The notes beneath the pieces were generated by a model. It was not told where the DNA came from. It saw only the letters and a list, made by a program, of their open reading frames with translations, and did not search any database. This document shows positions 32,716 through 41,566 of a stretch of 64,000 bases of DNA, in pieces. The translations under genes and the position numbers were made by a program. Each line of letters starts with the position of its first letter. Positions within the stretch are counted from its first letter, which is position 1. The stretch spans positions 496,001-560,000 of the forward strand of contig NZ_VIGB01000003.1 in the NCBI RefSeq assembly GCF_006636205.1, written 5' to 3'. The DNA comes from Kitasatospora acidiphila. GTDB taxonomy: Bacteria; Actinomycetota; Actinomycetes; Streptomycetales; Streptomycetaceae.

Positions 32716-34197
32716 TCAGTGCTGCTGAGCGGCCTTGATCTGCGCCCAGGAGCGGGGCTGGGCCACCGGTGCGGCGGCGGTGGCCGAGTGCGCCTGGCCG
32801 GCAGTCGGCTGGGCCGGCTTGGTGGCAGTGTAGAGCCAGGTGTGGAACAGGTCGCCGAGCTGCTTGCCGGAGATCCGCTCGGCCAGCGCCTGGAACTCGG
32901 CGATGGTCCCGTTGCCGTAGCGGTGCTCGGTGGGCCACGCCTTGAGCAGCTTGAAGAAGGCGTCGTCCCCGATCGTGTTCCGCAGCACCTGGATGGCCAG
33001 GGCGCCCCGGTCGTAGACCGCGTCGGCGAACTGGTTGGCCGCGCCCGGGTCGCCGGGCTTGACGGTCCAGAACGGGTCGTCGGCCGGGTGCGAACTGTAG
33101 ACGTAGTCGGCGAGTTGCTGCGTGGTGCCCTCGTCCTCGTGCTCCGACCAGAGCCACTGGGCGTAGGTGGCGAAGCCCTCGTTGAGCCAGATGTCGCTCC
33201 AGTGCTCCAGCGAGACGCTGTCGCCGTACCACTGGTGCGTCAACTCGTGGACGACCACGGAGGGGTTGGCCCCGTTGGCGAACTGCCGGGGGCTGTAGAA
33301 CACCCGGGTCTGGGTCTCCAGGGCGTAGTGGGTGGGCACATTGGGCACGTAGCCGCCGACCGTGCTGAACGGGTAGGGGCCGAAGTACCCGCTCAGCCAG
33401 TCGACCAGCTCCCCGGTGCGCTCGACGCTGGAGCGCGCCGCGTCCTCGTTGTCGCCGAGGTCCGGGCTGTAGGCGTTGATGACCGGGATGCCGCTGGGGC
33501 TGGTGCCGGTGGTGATGTCGAACTTGCCGATCGCCAGGGTCGCCAGGTAGGTCGCCTGCGGCTTGTTCTCGCGCCAGTTGTAGCGCGTCCAGCCGAGCTT
33601 CGAACTCGTCGAGGTGAGCACGCCGTTGCTGATCGCCTGGGTTCCGTCGGGGACCAGCACGGAGACGTCGAAGGTGGCCTTGTCCGACGGGTGGTCGTTG
33701 CTGGGGAACCACCACCAGGCGGCCTCCGGCTCGTCGGCGATCACGGCGCCGTCGGGGGTGCGCTGCCAGGCGTCGAAGCCGTAGGTGGAGACCGTGGACG
33801 GCACACCGGAGTACTGCACCACGATGGTCGCCTGGCTGCCGTCGGCCAGTGGCGCGTCGGGGGTGACCTGCAGCTTCTGCACCCCGACCACCGAGAACTT
33901 CGCCGGATGGCCGTTGACCAGCACCGAGTTGACGTTCAGCGCGAAGTCCAGGTCGAAGCTGGAGAGGTTTTGGGTCGCGGTGGCCAGCAGCGTCGCCGTG
34001 CCCTCCAACTGGTCGGTGGCGGGCTGGTACTTCAGCCGCAGGTCGTAGTGCGACACCCGATAGCCGCCGTCCCCGTAGGTCGGGTAGTACGGGTCGCCCG
34101 CGCCGGGCGCGCCGGGCGTCGGGGTGGCGGCGGAGGCCGGGACGGCCAGCAGCAGGGTGGCCGCTGCGGCGGCCGAGACGAGCAGCTTCTTGCGCAC
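32716..34197 (-). CDS. Secreted M1-family aminopeptidase
   Basis: A 493-residue gluzincin with a Sec signal peptide (MRKKLLVSAAAAATLLLAVPASAA; GTG start). The zinc site is HELTHQW followed 18 residues on by NEGFATY, with the Glu as third ligand; the exopeptidase-type N-terminal beta domain precedes it. It lacks the long C-terminal ERAP-like domain of PepN, as do the short secreted streptomycete members. It removes N-terminal amino acids from peptides outside the cell. Confidence 0.93.
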   Translation of the reverse strand: MRKKLLVSAAAAATLLLAVPASAATPTPGAPGAGDPYYPTYGDGGYRVSHYDLRLKYQPATDQLEGTATLLATATQNLSSFDLDFALNVNSVLVNGHPAKFSVVGVQKLQVTPDAPLADGSQATIVVQYSGVPSTVSTYGFDAWQRTPDGAVIADEPEAAWWWFPSNDHPSDKATFDVSVLVPDGTQAISNGVLTSTSSKLGWTRYNWRENKPQATYLATLAIGKFDITTGTSPSGIPVINAYSPDLGDNEDAARSSVERTGELVDWLSGYFGPYPFSTVGGYVPNVPTHYALETQTRVFYSPRQFANGANPSVVVHELTHQWYGDSVSLEHWSDIWLNEGFATYAQWLWSEHEDEGTTQQLADYVYSSHPADDPFWTVKPGDPGAANQFADAVYDRGALAIQVLRNTIGDDAFFKLLKAWPTEHRYGNGTIAEFQALAERISGKQLGDLFHTWLYTATKPAQPTAGQAHSATAAAPVAQPRSWAQIKAAQQH

Positions 34198-34352
34198 GGG
34201 GCTCCTCCGGATCAGTGGGATCAGCGTCTGGTTGACGCTGCCTCAGATCCCTGTCCCGATGGAAGGCCGCATACGCGAGATTTATGAGGTGTTCACGCTC
34301 AGAAACAGGCCATTTGTGCGTTCGACTCAACCCGGCAGGTCAAAGCGCCCGC

Positions 34353-35264
34353 TCAGCCCAGCCCCGCCGCCACGGTCTCCAGCGCCCGCAGCACCGGCCG
34401 GATCAGCGGATGCTTCTCGGCACCGCCCCGGACGGCGGCGAAGACCTTGCGAGTGGCCAGGGCGCTGTCCACGGCCCGCACCGCCACCTGGTCGAGCTCG
34501 ACCCCGCGCAGCGCCGAGCGCGGCACCAGCGCCACCCCGGCGCCGGCCGAGGCGAGCGCGATCACCGCGCGGAAGTCGTCGGAGGAGTGCACCAGGCGGG
34601 GCGCGAAGCCGGCGTGCTCACAGGCCAGCAGCACCACGTCATGGCAGGGGTTGCCCGGGTAGGGGCCGATCCACGTCTCGGCGGCCAGCTCAGCCATCGG
34701 TATCGGGCCCGACCCGGCGGCCAGCCGGTGGTCCAGCGGCAGCACCGCCTCGAACGGCTCGGCATAGAGCGGGTACCGGGCCAGCCGCTGGTCGTCGGCG
34801 CGCGGCGCGCCCCGGTACTCGACGGCGACGGCGAGGTCGGCCTGCCCGTCCAGCAGCATCGGCAGGCTGGCGTCCCCCTCGGCGTCCAGCACCTTGAGCC
34901 GCACACCGGGGGCGGTGTCCACCAGGGCGGCGATCGCAGGGGCCAGCACCATGGAGATGCCGGTGGCGAAGGAGGCCACCGTGACCTCGCCCTGGGCGCC
35001 CGACGCATAGGCGGCCAGATCGGCTTCGGCCCGCTCCAGCTGGGCCAGCACGGCGTCCGCGTGGCCAACCAGGATCTCGCCGGCCGCCGTCAGCCGGACC
35101 CCGCGCCCGTCCCGGGCCAGCAGTGCGTGCCCGGTCTCCTGTTCCAGCGCGGCCAGTTGCTGGGAGACGGCGGACGGGGTGAGGTAGAGCGCGGCGGCCG
35201 CGGCGGTCACCGTTCGGTGGTCCGCCACGGCACGCAAGGTCCGCAGGCGTCTGGTGTCGATCAC
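34353..35264 (-). CDS. LysR-family regulator
   Basis: A 303-residue LysR regulator with N-terminal winged helix (LRTLRAVADHRTVTAAAAALYLTPSAVSQQLAALEQETGH) and a periplasmic-binding-like effector domain. GTG start at 35264. It lies 100 bases downstream of kbl on the same strand, so it may be a distal member of the tdh-kbl transcript or have its own promoter in that gap. Confidence 0.92.
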   Translation of the reverse strand: MIDTRRLRTLRAVADHRTVTAAAAALYLTPSAVSQQLAALEQETGHALLARDGRGVRLTAAGEILVGHADAVLAQLERAEADLAAYASGAQGEVTVASFATGISMVLAPAIAALVDTAPGVRLKVLDAEGDASLPMLLDGQADLAVAVEYRGAPRADDQRLARYPLYAEPFEAVLPLDHRLAAGSGPIPMAELAAETWIGPYPGNPCHDVVLLACEHAGFAPRLVHSSDDFRAVIALASAGAGVALVPRSALRGVELDQVAVRAVDSALATRKVFAAVRGGAEKHPLIRPVLRALETVAAGLG

Positions 35265-35364
35265 CCGGTCAATTCTGCCAGGAATTGTGACCAGTTCTGA
35301 CGACAGGCTTGACAGGGTCCCGTCGACCGCACTCAGGTCACGCGTTCAGCCCCGGCCGACGGGC

Positions 35365-36558
<1,194 letters not shown>

Positions 36559-36603
36559 AGCTCTCCTAAAGCGGTACCTGGTGCGGCAGTTGGGGCAGAA
36601 GGG

Positions 36604-37635
36604 TCAGACGTTCGACCAGTCGAGGATGATCTTGCCGCAGCGGCCGCCGGCCGCCTCGTCGAACGCGGCCTCGAACTCCTCGGCCGGGTAGCGGCCGGTG
36701 ATCACCGGGGAGAGGTCGAGGCCGCCCTCCAGCAGCACCGACATCGCGTACCAGGTCTCGAACATCTCACGGCCGTAGATGCCCTTGATGGTGATCATCG
36801 AAGTGACCACCTTGGCCCAGTTGATCGCGAACTCCTCGGCGGGCAGGCCGAGCATCGCGATCTTGCCGCCGTGGGTGAGGTTGTCGATCATCGAGCGCAG
36901 CGCCTCGGGGCGGCCGGACATCTCCAGGCCGACGTCGAAGCCCTCGCGCAGGCCGAGCTTCTGCTGGCCCTCCTCGATGGTGTGCTGGGAGACGTCCAGG
37001 GCCAGCGAGACGCCGACCTTGCGGGCCAGGTCCAGGCGGTACGGGCTGACGTCGGTGATCATCACGTGCCGGGCACCGGCGTGCTTGGCGACCGCCGCCG
37101 CCATGATGCCGATCGGGCCGGCGCCGGTGACCAGCACGTCCTCGCCGACCAGCGGGAAGGAGAGCGCGGTGTGCACGGCGTTGCCGAACGGGTCGAAGAT
37201 CGCGGCCACGTCCAGGTCGACCGGCACCCGGTGCACCCAGACGTTGGAGGCCGGCAGCGAGACGTACTCGGCGAACGCGCCGTCCCGGTTGACGCCCAGC
37301 CCGACGGTGTTGCGGCACAGGTGGCGCCGGCCGGCCAGGCAGTTGCGGCACTTGCCGCAGACCAGGTGGCCCTCGCCGCTGACCAGGTCGCCCACGTTGA
37401 CCTCGGCGACCGACGAGCCGATCTCGACGACCTCGCCGACGAACTCGTGCCCGATCGTCATCGGCGTTCTGATGGTCTGCTGCGCCCAGCCGTCCCACTT
37501 GCGGATGTGCAGGTCGGTCCCGCAGATGCCGGTCCGCAGCACCTTGATCAGCACCTCGTCGGGGCCGATGGTCGGCTCCGGGACCTCGGTCAGCCACAGT
37601 CCGGGCTCGGCGTGCTTCTTGACGAGTGCCTTCAT
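36604..37635 (-). CDS. tdh: L-threonine 3-dehydrogenase
   Basis: A 343-residue zinc medium-chain dehydrogenase, standard length. The catalytic zinc site is in [15 protein letters not shown] and [12 protein letters not shown]; the structural zinc site is [15 protein letters not shown]; the NAD loop is [19 protein letters not shown]. It oxidises L-threonine to 2-amino-3-oxobutyrate for the Kbl enzyme encoded directly downstream. ATG 37635 is chosen because [15 protein letters not shown] is the family start. Confidence 0.97.
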   Translation of the reverse strand: MKALVKKHAEPGLWLTEVPEPTIGPDEVLIKVLRTGICGTDLHIRKWDGWAQQTIRTPMTIGHEFVGEVVEIGSSVAEVNVGDLVSGEGHLVCGKCRNCLAGRRHLCRNTVGLGVNRDGAFAEYVSLPASNVWVHRVPVDLDVAAIFDPFGNAVHTALSFPLVGEDVLVTGAGPIGIMAAAVAKHAGARHVMITDVSPYRLDLARKVGVSLALDVSQHTIEEGQQKLGLREGFDVGLEMSGRPEALRSMIDNLTHGGKIAMLGLPAEEFAINWAKVVTSMITIKGIYGREMFETWYAMSVLLEGGLDLSPVITGRYPAEEFEAAFDEAAGGRCGKIILDWSNV

Positions 37636-38084
37636 GGCTGCGGCTCCTGACGGGGCGGTGGGGCGGGAGGGGTCCAGGGGCCCGGTCGCGGCGCCATTCC
37701 GCGCCGGGCCCGGGAGCAATCTGCCTGGTAGGAGGGGGTGCGGTCCATCGAGGAATTCTTAACGGCCGCCACAGCTCGGCTTCACGATGGTGCCCGAGCA
37801 GGGTCCGGGCGACCGTTGCGCCATGCCGGTCCTCACTCGCACGGGCGACGCGCAGCGAGCGACGGCGGGCCGCCGGAGCGGCACCTCGCGGCCTTGTCCC
37901 ACTGATTTTCGAATTCCGGTGGCCATCGAACCCGTGACCGGCACGCCGCCAACTGGCGGAAGGTCCCGGCCGCATCTGCATGCGGACCTCGCTGCCCCAG
38001 TGTCCTAATGAGCGTACTGCCTCGGTGCCCGATTCACGGGCATTTCAACGGCATTGTTCCCATCTAGTTTTGGAGGAATCACCC
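37636..38084. other. 449-base divergent intergenic region upstream of tdh and the secreted repeat protein
   Basis: No gene is supported. It contains the tdh promoter on one side and, on the other, ribosome site TGGAGGAAT before the ATG at 38085 within an unusually AT-rich 60 bases (38030-38080). No riboswitch-like element was recognised. Confidence 0.5.
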
Positions 38085-38597
38085 ATGCTCCACCGCATCA
38101 AGTGGGCGCTGGTCGTGGCCGCCGCCGCAGGCTTCGCCGCCGTGCCCACCGTCGCCTCGGCCCAGTCCTTCTCCGGCAACGTCGGCACGGTGATCGTCGG
38201 TGACCACAACCAGGTCGCCGGCGACGACATCATCAACGCCGGTTGCGACGCCAACGTCGGCTCCTTCAACGGCTCGCACGACGAGCACCACCACGGGCGC
38301 AAGTGCGACCGGGACGAGGACCGCGACCACGGCGACAAGTGCGACCGGCACCACCACCACCACCACGGGGACGACAACGGCCGGAACGAGAACGGCCGGG
38401 ACGACGAGGGCAGGCACCACGAGCACGGCAAGGACTCGGACGAGAACGCGAGCGGCAACTTCGGCACGGTGATCGTCGGTGACCACAACCAGGTCGCCGG
38501 CAAGGACATCATCAACGCCGGCCGTGACGTCAACCTCGGCTCCTTCAACGGCTCCGACCTGGACGAGGAGATGGGGAGCCTGCTGAGCGGCCTCTAA
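38085..38597 (+). CDS. Secreted two-repeat, His/Asp-rich protein
   Basis: A 170-residue protein with signal peptide (HRIKWALVVAAAAGFAAVPTVASA) and ribosome site GGAGGA. The mature part has two nearly identical ~34-residue repeats built on GNxGTVIVGDHNQVAGxDIINAG and ending NxGSFNGS (residues about 31-65 and 124-158). Between them is a ~58-residue hydrophilic linker rich in His, Asp and Arg with HHHHHH, likely to bind metal and be disordered. The repeats are Gly/Asn/Val rich with alternating polarity, as in stacked beta-solenoid or amyloid repeats. The function is not known; a cell-surface amyloid-like or adhesive role is inferred. Confidence 0.8.
   Translation: MLHRIKWALVVAAAAGFAAVPTVASAQSFSGNVGTVIVGDHNQVAGDDIINAGCDANVGSFNGSHDEHHHGRKCDRDEDRDHGDKCDRHHHHHHGDDNGRNENGRDDEGRHHEHGKDSDENASGNFGTVIVGDHNQVAGKDIINAGRDVNLGSFNGSDLDEEMGSLLSGL
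38175..38554. repeat. Near-identical 101-base direct repeats (38175-38275 and 38454-38554)
   Basis: The DNA of the two protein repeats is almost identical, including the run from GGCACGGTGATCGTCGGTGA onward. The identity is higher than needed to keep the protein sequence, which suggests recent duplication or ongoing gene conversion, and allows repeat-number variation by recombination. Confidence 0.85.
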
Positions 38598-38629
38598 GCC
38601 GATGACGCAGTGAGACGCCTCAAGCGCGT

Positions 38630-38666
38630 CCGTCCGCCCGCCCGCATTCCGCAGGCGGGCGGACGG
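38630..38666 (+). terminator. Terminator hairpin after the secreted repeat protein
   Basis: CCGTCCGCCCGCC (38630-38642) pairs perfectly with GGCGGGCGGACGG (38654-38666), 11-base loop, 33 bases after the stop. Confidence 0.8.
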
Positions 38667-38753
38667 CTGTGACGGGCGCTCGCGACCGATGGGGGTGACG
38701 GCCGGTGGGGGACGGTGACGGCTGCCCCGGGACGGGCCCGTAGGGTGCCGATC

Positions 38754-39407
38754 ATGAACGAATCGACCTTGGCCCTGATCCTGGACGACGCCGCCCGCGG
38801 CCGGTTCCCGCCCACCGACGGCAGCGTCACGGTGGTGCCGCAGCCCGATGAGCGGGAGGCCGGGGTGCTGGCGCTCTGCGCGCACGCCGTGGTGTTCAGC
38901 GACGAGGACCCTCAGTGGATCCGCAAGACCATCGCGGGCGCCTCGCACGACCAGCTCGCCGCGCCGCTGTCGCCGCACTTCCTGGTGGCCCTAGCGGAGC
39001 GGACCGGGCGGCGGATCGGCAACAGCGACCTGCTGACGGTGGCTCAACGGCTGCCCGGCGAACCGCCGTTGCCGCTGGTGGAGATCGAGGACCGGGAGCA
39101 CCCGCGCGTGGTCCGGGCACTGCGGTTCCGCGACGGGGTGCGGGTCTGGGAGGCGCCGGGCGGCGGCCTGCTGGTGCTCGGGCGCGGGGTGGCCGGGCGC
39201 TGGGAGGCGGCCATCGAGGTGGACCCGGGTGCGCAGGGGCGCGGGATCGGGCGGGCGCTGGCGGTGAGTGCGCGGCATCTGGTGCCGGAGGGCGATGTGG
39301 TGTGGGCGCAGCAGGCGCCGGGCAACGCGAAGAGCGTGCGGGTCTTCCAGGCGGCCGGGTACCAGCCGGTGGGGGCCGAGGTGCTGCTCACGGCGGGCGG
39401 GTCCTGA
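38754..39407 (+). CDS. GNAT-family acetyltransferase-like protein
   Basis: A 217-residue protein with a C-terminal GNAT acetyl-CoA motif (AIEVDPGAQGRGIGRALAVSA, about residues 150-170, with the R/Q-GxGxG/A core) and the following VWAQQAPGNAKSVRVFQAAGYQPVG, typical of motif B. The N-terminal 100 residues are not clearly related to known domains. The acceptor is unknown. ATG 38754 is chosen because it is near the start of steady coding character. Confidence 0.8.
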   Translation: MNESTLALILDDAARGRFPPTDGSVTVVPQPDEREAGVLALCAHAVVFSDEDPQWIRKTIAGASHDQLAAPLSPHFLVALAERTGRRIGNSDLLTVAQRLPGEPPLPLVEIEDREHPRVVRALRFRDGVRVWEAPGGGLLVLGRGVAGRWEAAIEVDPGAQGRGIGRALAVSARHLVPEGDVVWAQQAPGNAKSVRVFQAAGYQPVGAEVLLTAGGS

Positions 39408-39443
39408 AGGCTTGACGGGCGCGTCCTGAAGGAGCTTTGACGA

Positions 39444-39469
39444 GGGGCTGCCCGCAGCCGGGCAGCCCC
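39444..39469. terminator. Perfect hairpin between convergent GNAT and hydratase genes
   Basis: GGGGCTGCCCG (39444-39454) pairs perfectly with CGGGCAGCCCC (39459-39469) with a 4-base loop, placed between the two stops. Confidence 0.85.
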
Positions 39470-39476
39470 CGCGCCA

Positions 39477-40250
39477 TCAGGCGAACTTGGCCTTGCCCGG
39501 GCCCTCCTCGACGAAGCTGCGCATGCCGGTGGTCCGGTCCTCGGTGGCGAACAGGCCCGCGAAGTGCGCCTTCTCGATGGCGAGGCCGGTGTCCAGGTCG
39601 CTCTCCAGGCCGCGGTCGATCGACTCCTTGGCGGCGCGCAGCGCCCAGGCCGGGCCGGCGGCCAGCTTGCCGGCCCAGGCCAGCGCAGCCTGGTAGACCT
39701 CCTCGGCCGGGACCACCTGGTCGACCAGGCCGATCCGCAGCGCCTCCTCGGCGTCCACCATCCGGCCGGTGAAGATCAGGTCCTTGGCCTTGCTGGGGCC
39801 GACCAGGCGGGGCAGGCGCTGGGTGCCGCCGGCGCCGGGGATCAGGCCGAGCAGGATCTCCGGCTGGCCCAGCTTGGCGTTGTCCCCGGCGATCCGGATG
39901 TCGGCGCACAGCGCCAGCTCGCAGCCGCCGCCGAGGGCGTAGCCGGTGATGGCCGCGACCACCGGCTTGGGGATCCGGGCCACGGCGGTGAAGGCGTCCT
40001 GGAGCGCACCGCCGCGGGCCACCATGTCGGTGTACGACATGGCCTGCATCTCCTTGATGTCGGCGCCGGCGGCGAAGACCCGCTCGCCGCCGTAGATCAC
40101 CACGGCGCGGACGTCAGTGCGGGCGGCGGCCTCGTCGGCGACCTCGCGCAGCTGGTCCTGCATCGCGATGTCCAGTGCGTTCATCTTGGGGCGGTCCAGC
40201 CGGATGGTGCCGACGCCGTCGGTGACCTCGAGGGTGACGAACCGGGTCAT
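39477..40250 (-). CDS. Enoyl-CoA hydratase/isomerase (crotonase family)
   Basis: A 257-residue crotonase. It has RLDRPKMNALDIAM, the oxyanion strands VFAAGADIKEM and ITGYALGGGCELALCADIRIA, and the catalytic Glu pair near LGQPEILLGLIPGAGGTQRLPR, the standard hydratase pattern. It hydrates 2-enoyl-CoA in beta-oxidation. It sits downstream of bioF on the same strand with 47 bases between and has its own ribosome site GGAGGACC. The branched acyl-CoA operon at 18-27 kb lacks a hydratase, so this or another genomic copy may serve it. Confidence 0.93.
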   Translation of the reverse strand: MTRFVTLEVTDGVGTIRLDRPKMNALDIAMQDQLREVADEAAARTDVRAVVIYGGERVFAAGADIKEMQAMSYTDMVARGGALQDAFTAVARIPKPVVAAITGYALGGGCELALCADIRIAGDNAKLGQPEILLGLIPGAGGTQRLPRLVGPSKAKDLIFTGRMVDAEEALRIGLVDQVVPAEEVYQAALAWAGKLAAGPAWALRAAKESIDRGLESDLDTGLAIEKAHFAGLFATEDRTTGMRSFVEEGPGKAKFA

Positions 40251-40297
40251 GAGGGTCCTCCAAGGTGGTTAACGTTCGTGAACCCAGACAGTAGCGG

Positions 40298-41476
40298 CTA
40301 CGGCCTCGGGGCAGTACGGGCCAGGGTGGCCACCGCGAGCGAGATCTGGGCGTCCGTCAGGTCGGCGCGGGCGGTCAGCCGCAGCCGGGAGTAGCCGTCG
40401 GGCACGGACGGCGGGCGGAAGCAGCCCACCGCCAGTCCGGCCGTGCGGCAGTCGGCGGCCCATGCGAGCGCCTGCTCGGGGCCGGGCGCGCGCACCGAGA
40501 CCACCGCCGCATCCGGGGTGCTGGCGTGCAGCCCGGCCCCGGTCAGCCGCTCGGCCAGCAGCGCGGCCACCTCGCGGGCCCGGGCGGCGCGCTCCGGCTC
40601 GGCCCGCAGCAGGCGCAGCGCGCCCAGTGCCGCGCCCACCGAGGCGGGGGCCAGGCCGGTGTCGAAGATGAAGGTGCGGGCGCTCTCCACCAGGTGCCTG
40701 ATCACCCGTCGCGGGCCGAGCACCGCACCGCCCTGGGCGCCGAGCGACTTGGAGAGGGTGGCGGTGGCGACCGTGTCCGGCTCGCCCGCCAGGCCCGCGC
40801 CGACCAGCGCGCCGCGCCCGCCGGGCCCGAGCACGCCCAGTCCGTGCGCGTCGTCCACCAGCAGCGCCGCTCCCCCGCTGCGGGCCGCCGCCGACAGCTC
40901 GGCCAGCGGCGCCGCGTTGCCGTCCACCGAGAAGACGGAGTCGCTGACCACCAGGGCCCGCGGCTCGGCCCGCTCGGCCAGCGCCCGGGCCACGGCGGCG
41001 GGGTCGGCGTGCGGGGCCCGGTGCACCTGGGCGCGGGCCAGTCGGCAGCCGTCGATCAGCGAGGCGTGGTTGTAGGCGTCCGAGACGATCAGGGTGTCCG
41101 GGTCGGTGAGCGCGGTCAGCGCGGCCAGGTTGGCCGCATAGCCGGAGGAGAACACCAGGGCCGCCTCCACGCCGTAGAAGTCGGCCAGCTCGACCTCCAG
41201 CTCGGTGTGCAGCGCGGTGGTGCCGGTGACCAGTCGGGAGCCGGTGGCGCCGCCGCCCCAGCGCCGGGCGGCCGCGGCGGCGGCCTCGGTCACGGCCGGG
41301 TGGCGGGTGAGGCCGAGGTAGTCGTTGGAGGCCAGGTCCAGCACCGGGTCGTCGGCCGGGCGGCTGCGCAGGGTGCGGGTGAGGCCGGCGCGGGCGCGCA
41401 GTTCGGCCGCCTCGTCCAGCCAGTCGAAGACGGCGGCCGGGGCCTGCGGGCGGGCGGTGGTGGTCGGCTCGATCAT
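40298..41476 (-). CDS. bioF: 8-amino-7-oxononanoate synthase
   Basis: A 392-residue PLP enzyme that condenses pimeloyl-thioester with alanine in biotin synthesis. It has LDLASNDYLGL, the GTTALHTELE segment, VDDAHGLGVLG for the PLP-ring pair and ATLSKSLGAQGGAVLG with the Schiff-base Lys. ATG 41476 is chosen; the remainder of the very long open frame is a shadow of the helicase gene. bioF is separated from bioB-A-D by the helicase and lies on the opposite strand, so the biotin genes are in two transcription units within about 8 kb. Confidence 0.95.
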   Translation of the reverse strand: MIEPTTTARPQAPAAVFDWLDEAAELRARAGLTRTLRSRPADDPVLDLASNDYLGLTRHPAVTEAAAAAARRWGGGATGSRLVTGTTALHTELEVELADFYGVEAALVFSSGYAANLAALTALTDPDTLIVSDAYNHASLIDGCRLARAQVHRAPHADPAAVARALAERAEPRALVVSDSVFSVDGNAAPLAELSAAARSGGAALLVDDAHGLGVLGPGGRGALVGAGLAGEPDTVATATLSKSLGAQGGAVLGPRRVIRHLVESARTFIFDTGLAPASVGAALGALRLLRAEPERAARAREVAALLAERLTGAGLHASTPDAAVVSVRAPGPEQALAWAADCRTAGLAVGCFRPPSVPDGYSRLRLTARADLTDAQISLAVATLARTAPRP

Positions 41477-41566
41477 GGTCCGCACCCTGGCACGCGCGGC
41501 GGGCCCCGGGCAACGTGCTCCCGGGCACACCCCGGGCCTGTGCTGCGCGAACGGTAGGGTGGGCCG

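Noticed and set aside
38200..38472. Thr/Arg-rich plus-strand frame in the secreted repeat gene
   Set aside because: Alternative frame of the His/Asp-rich linker, low complexity, no start signal.
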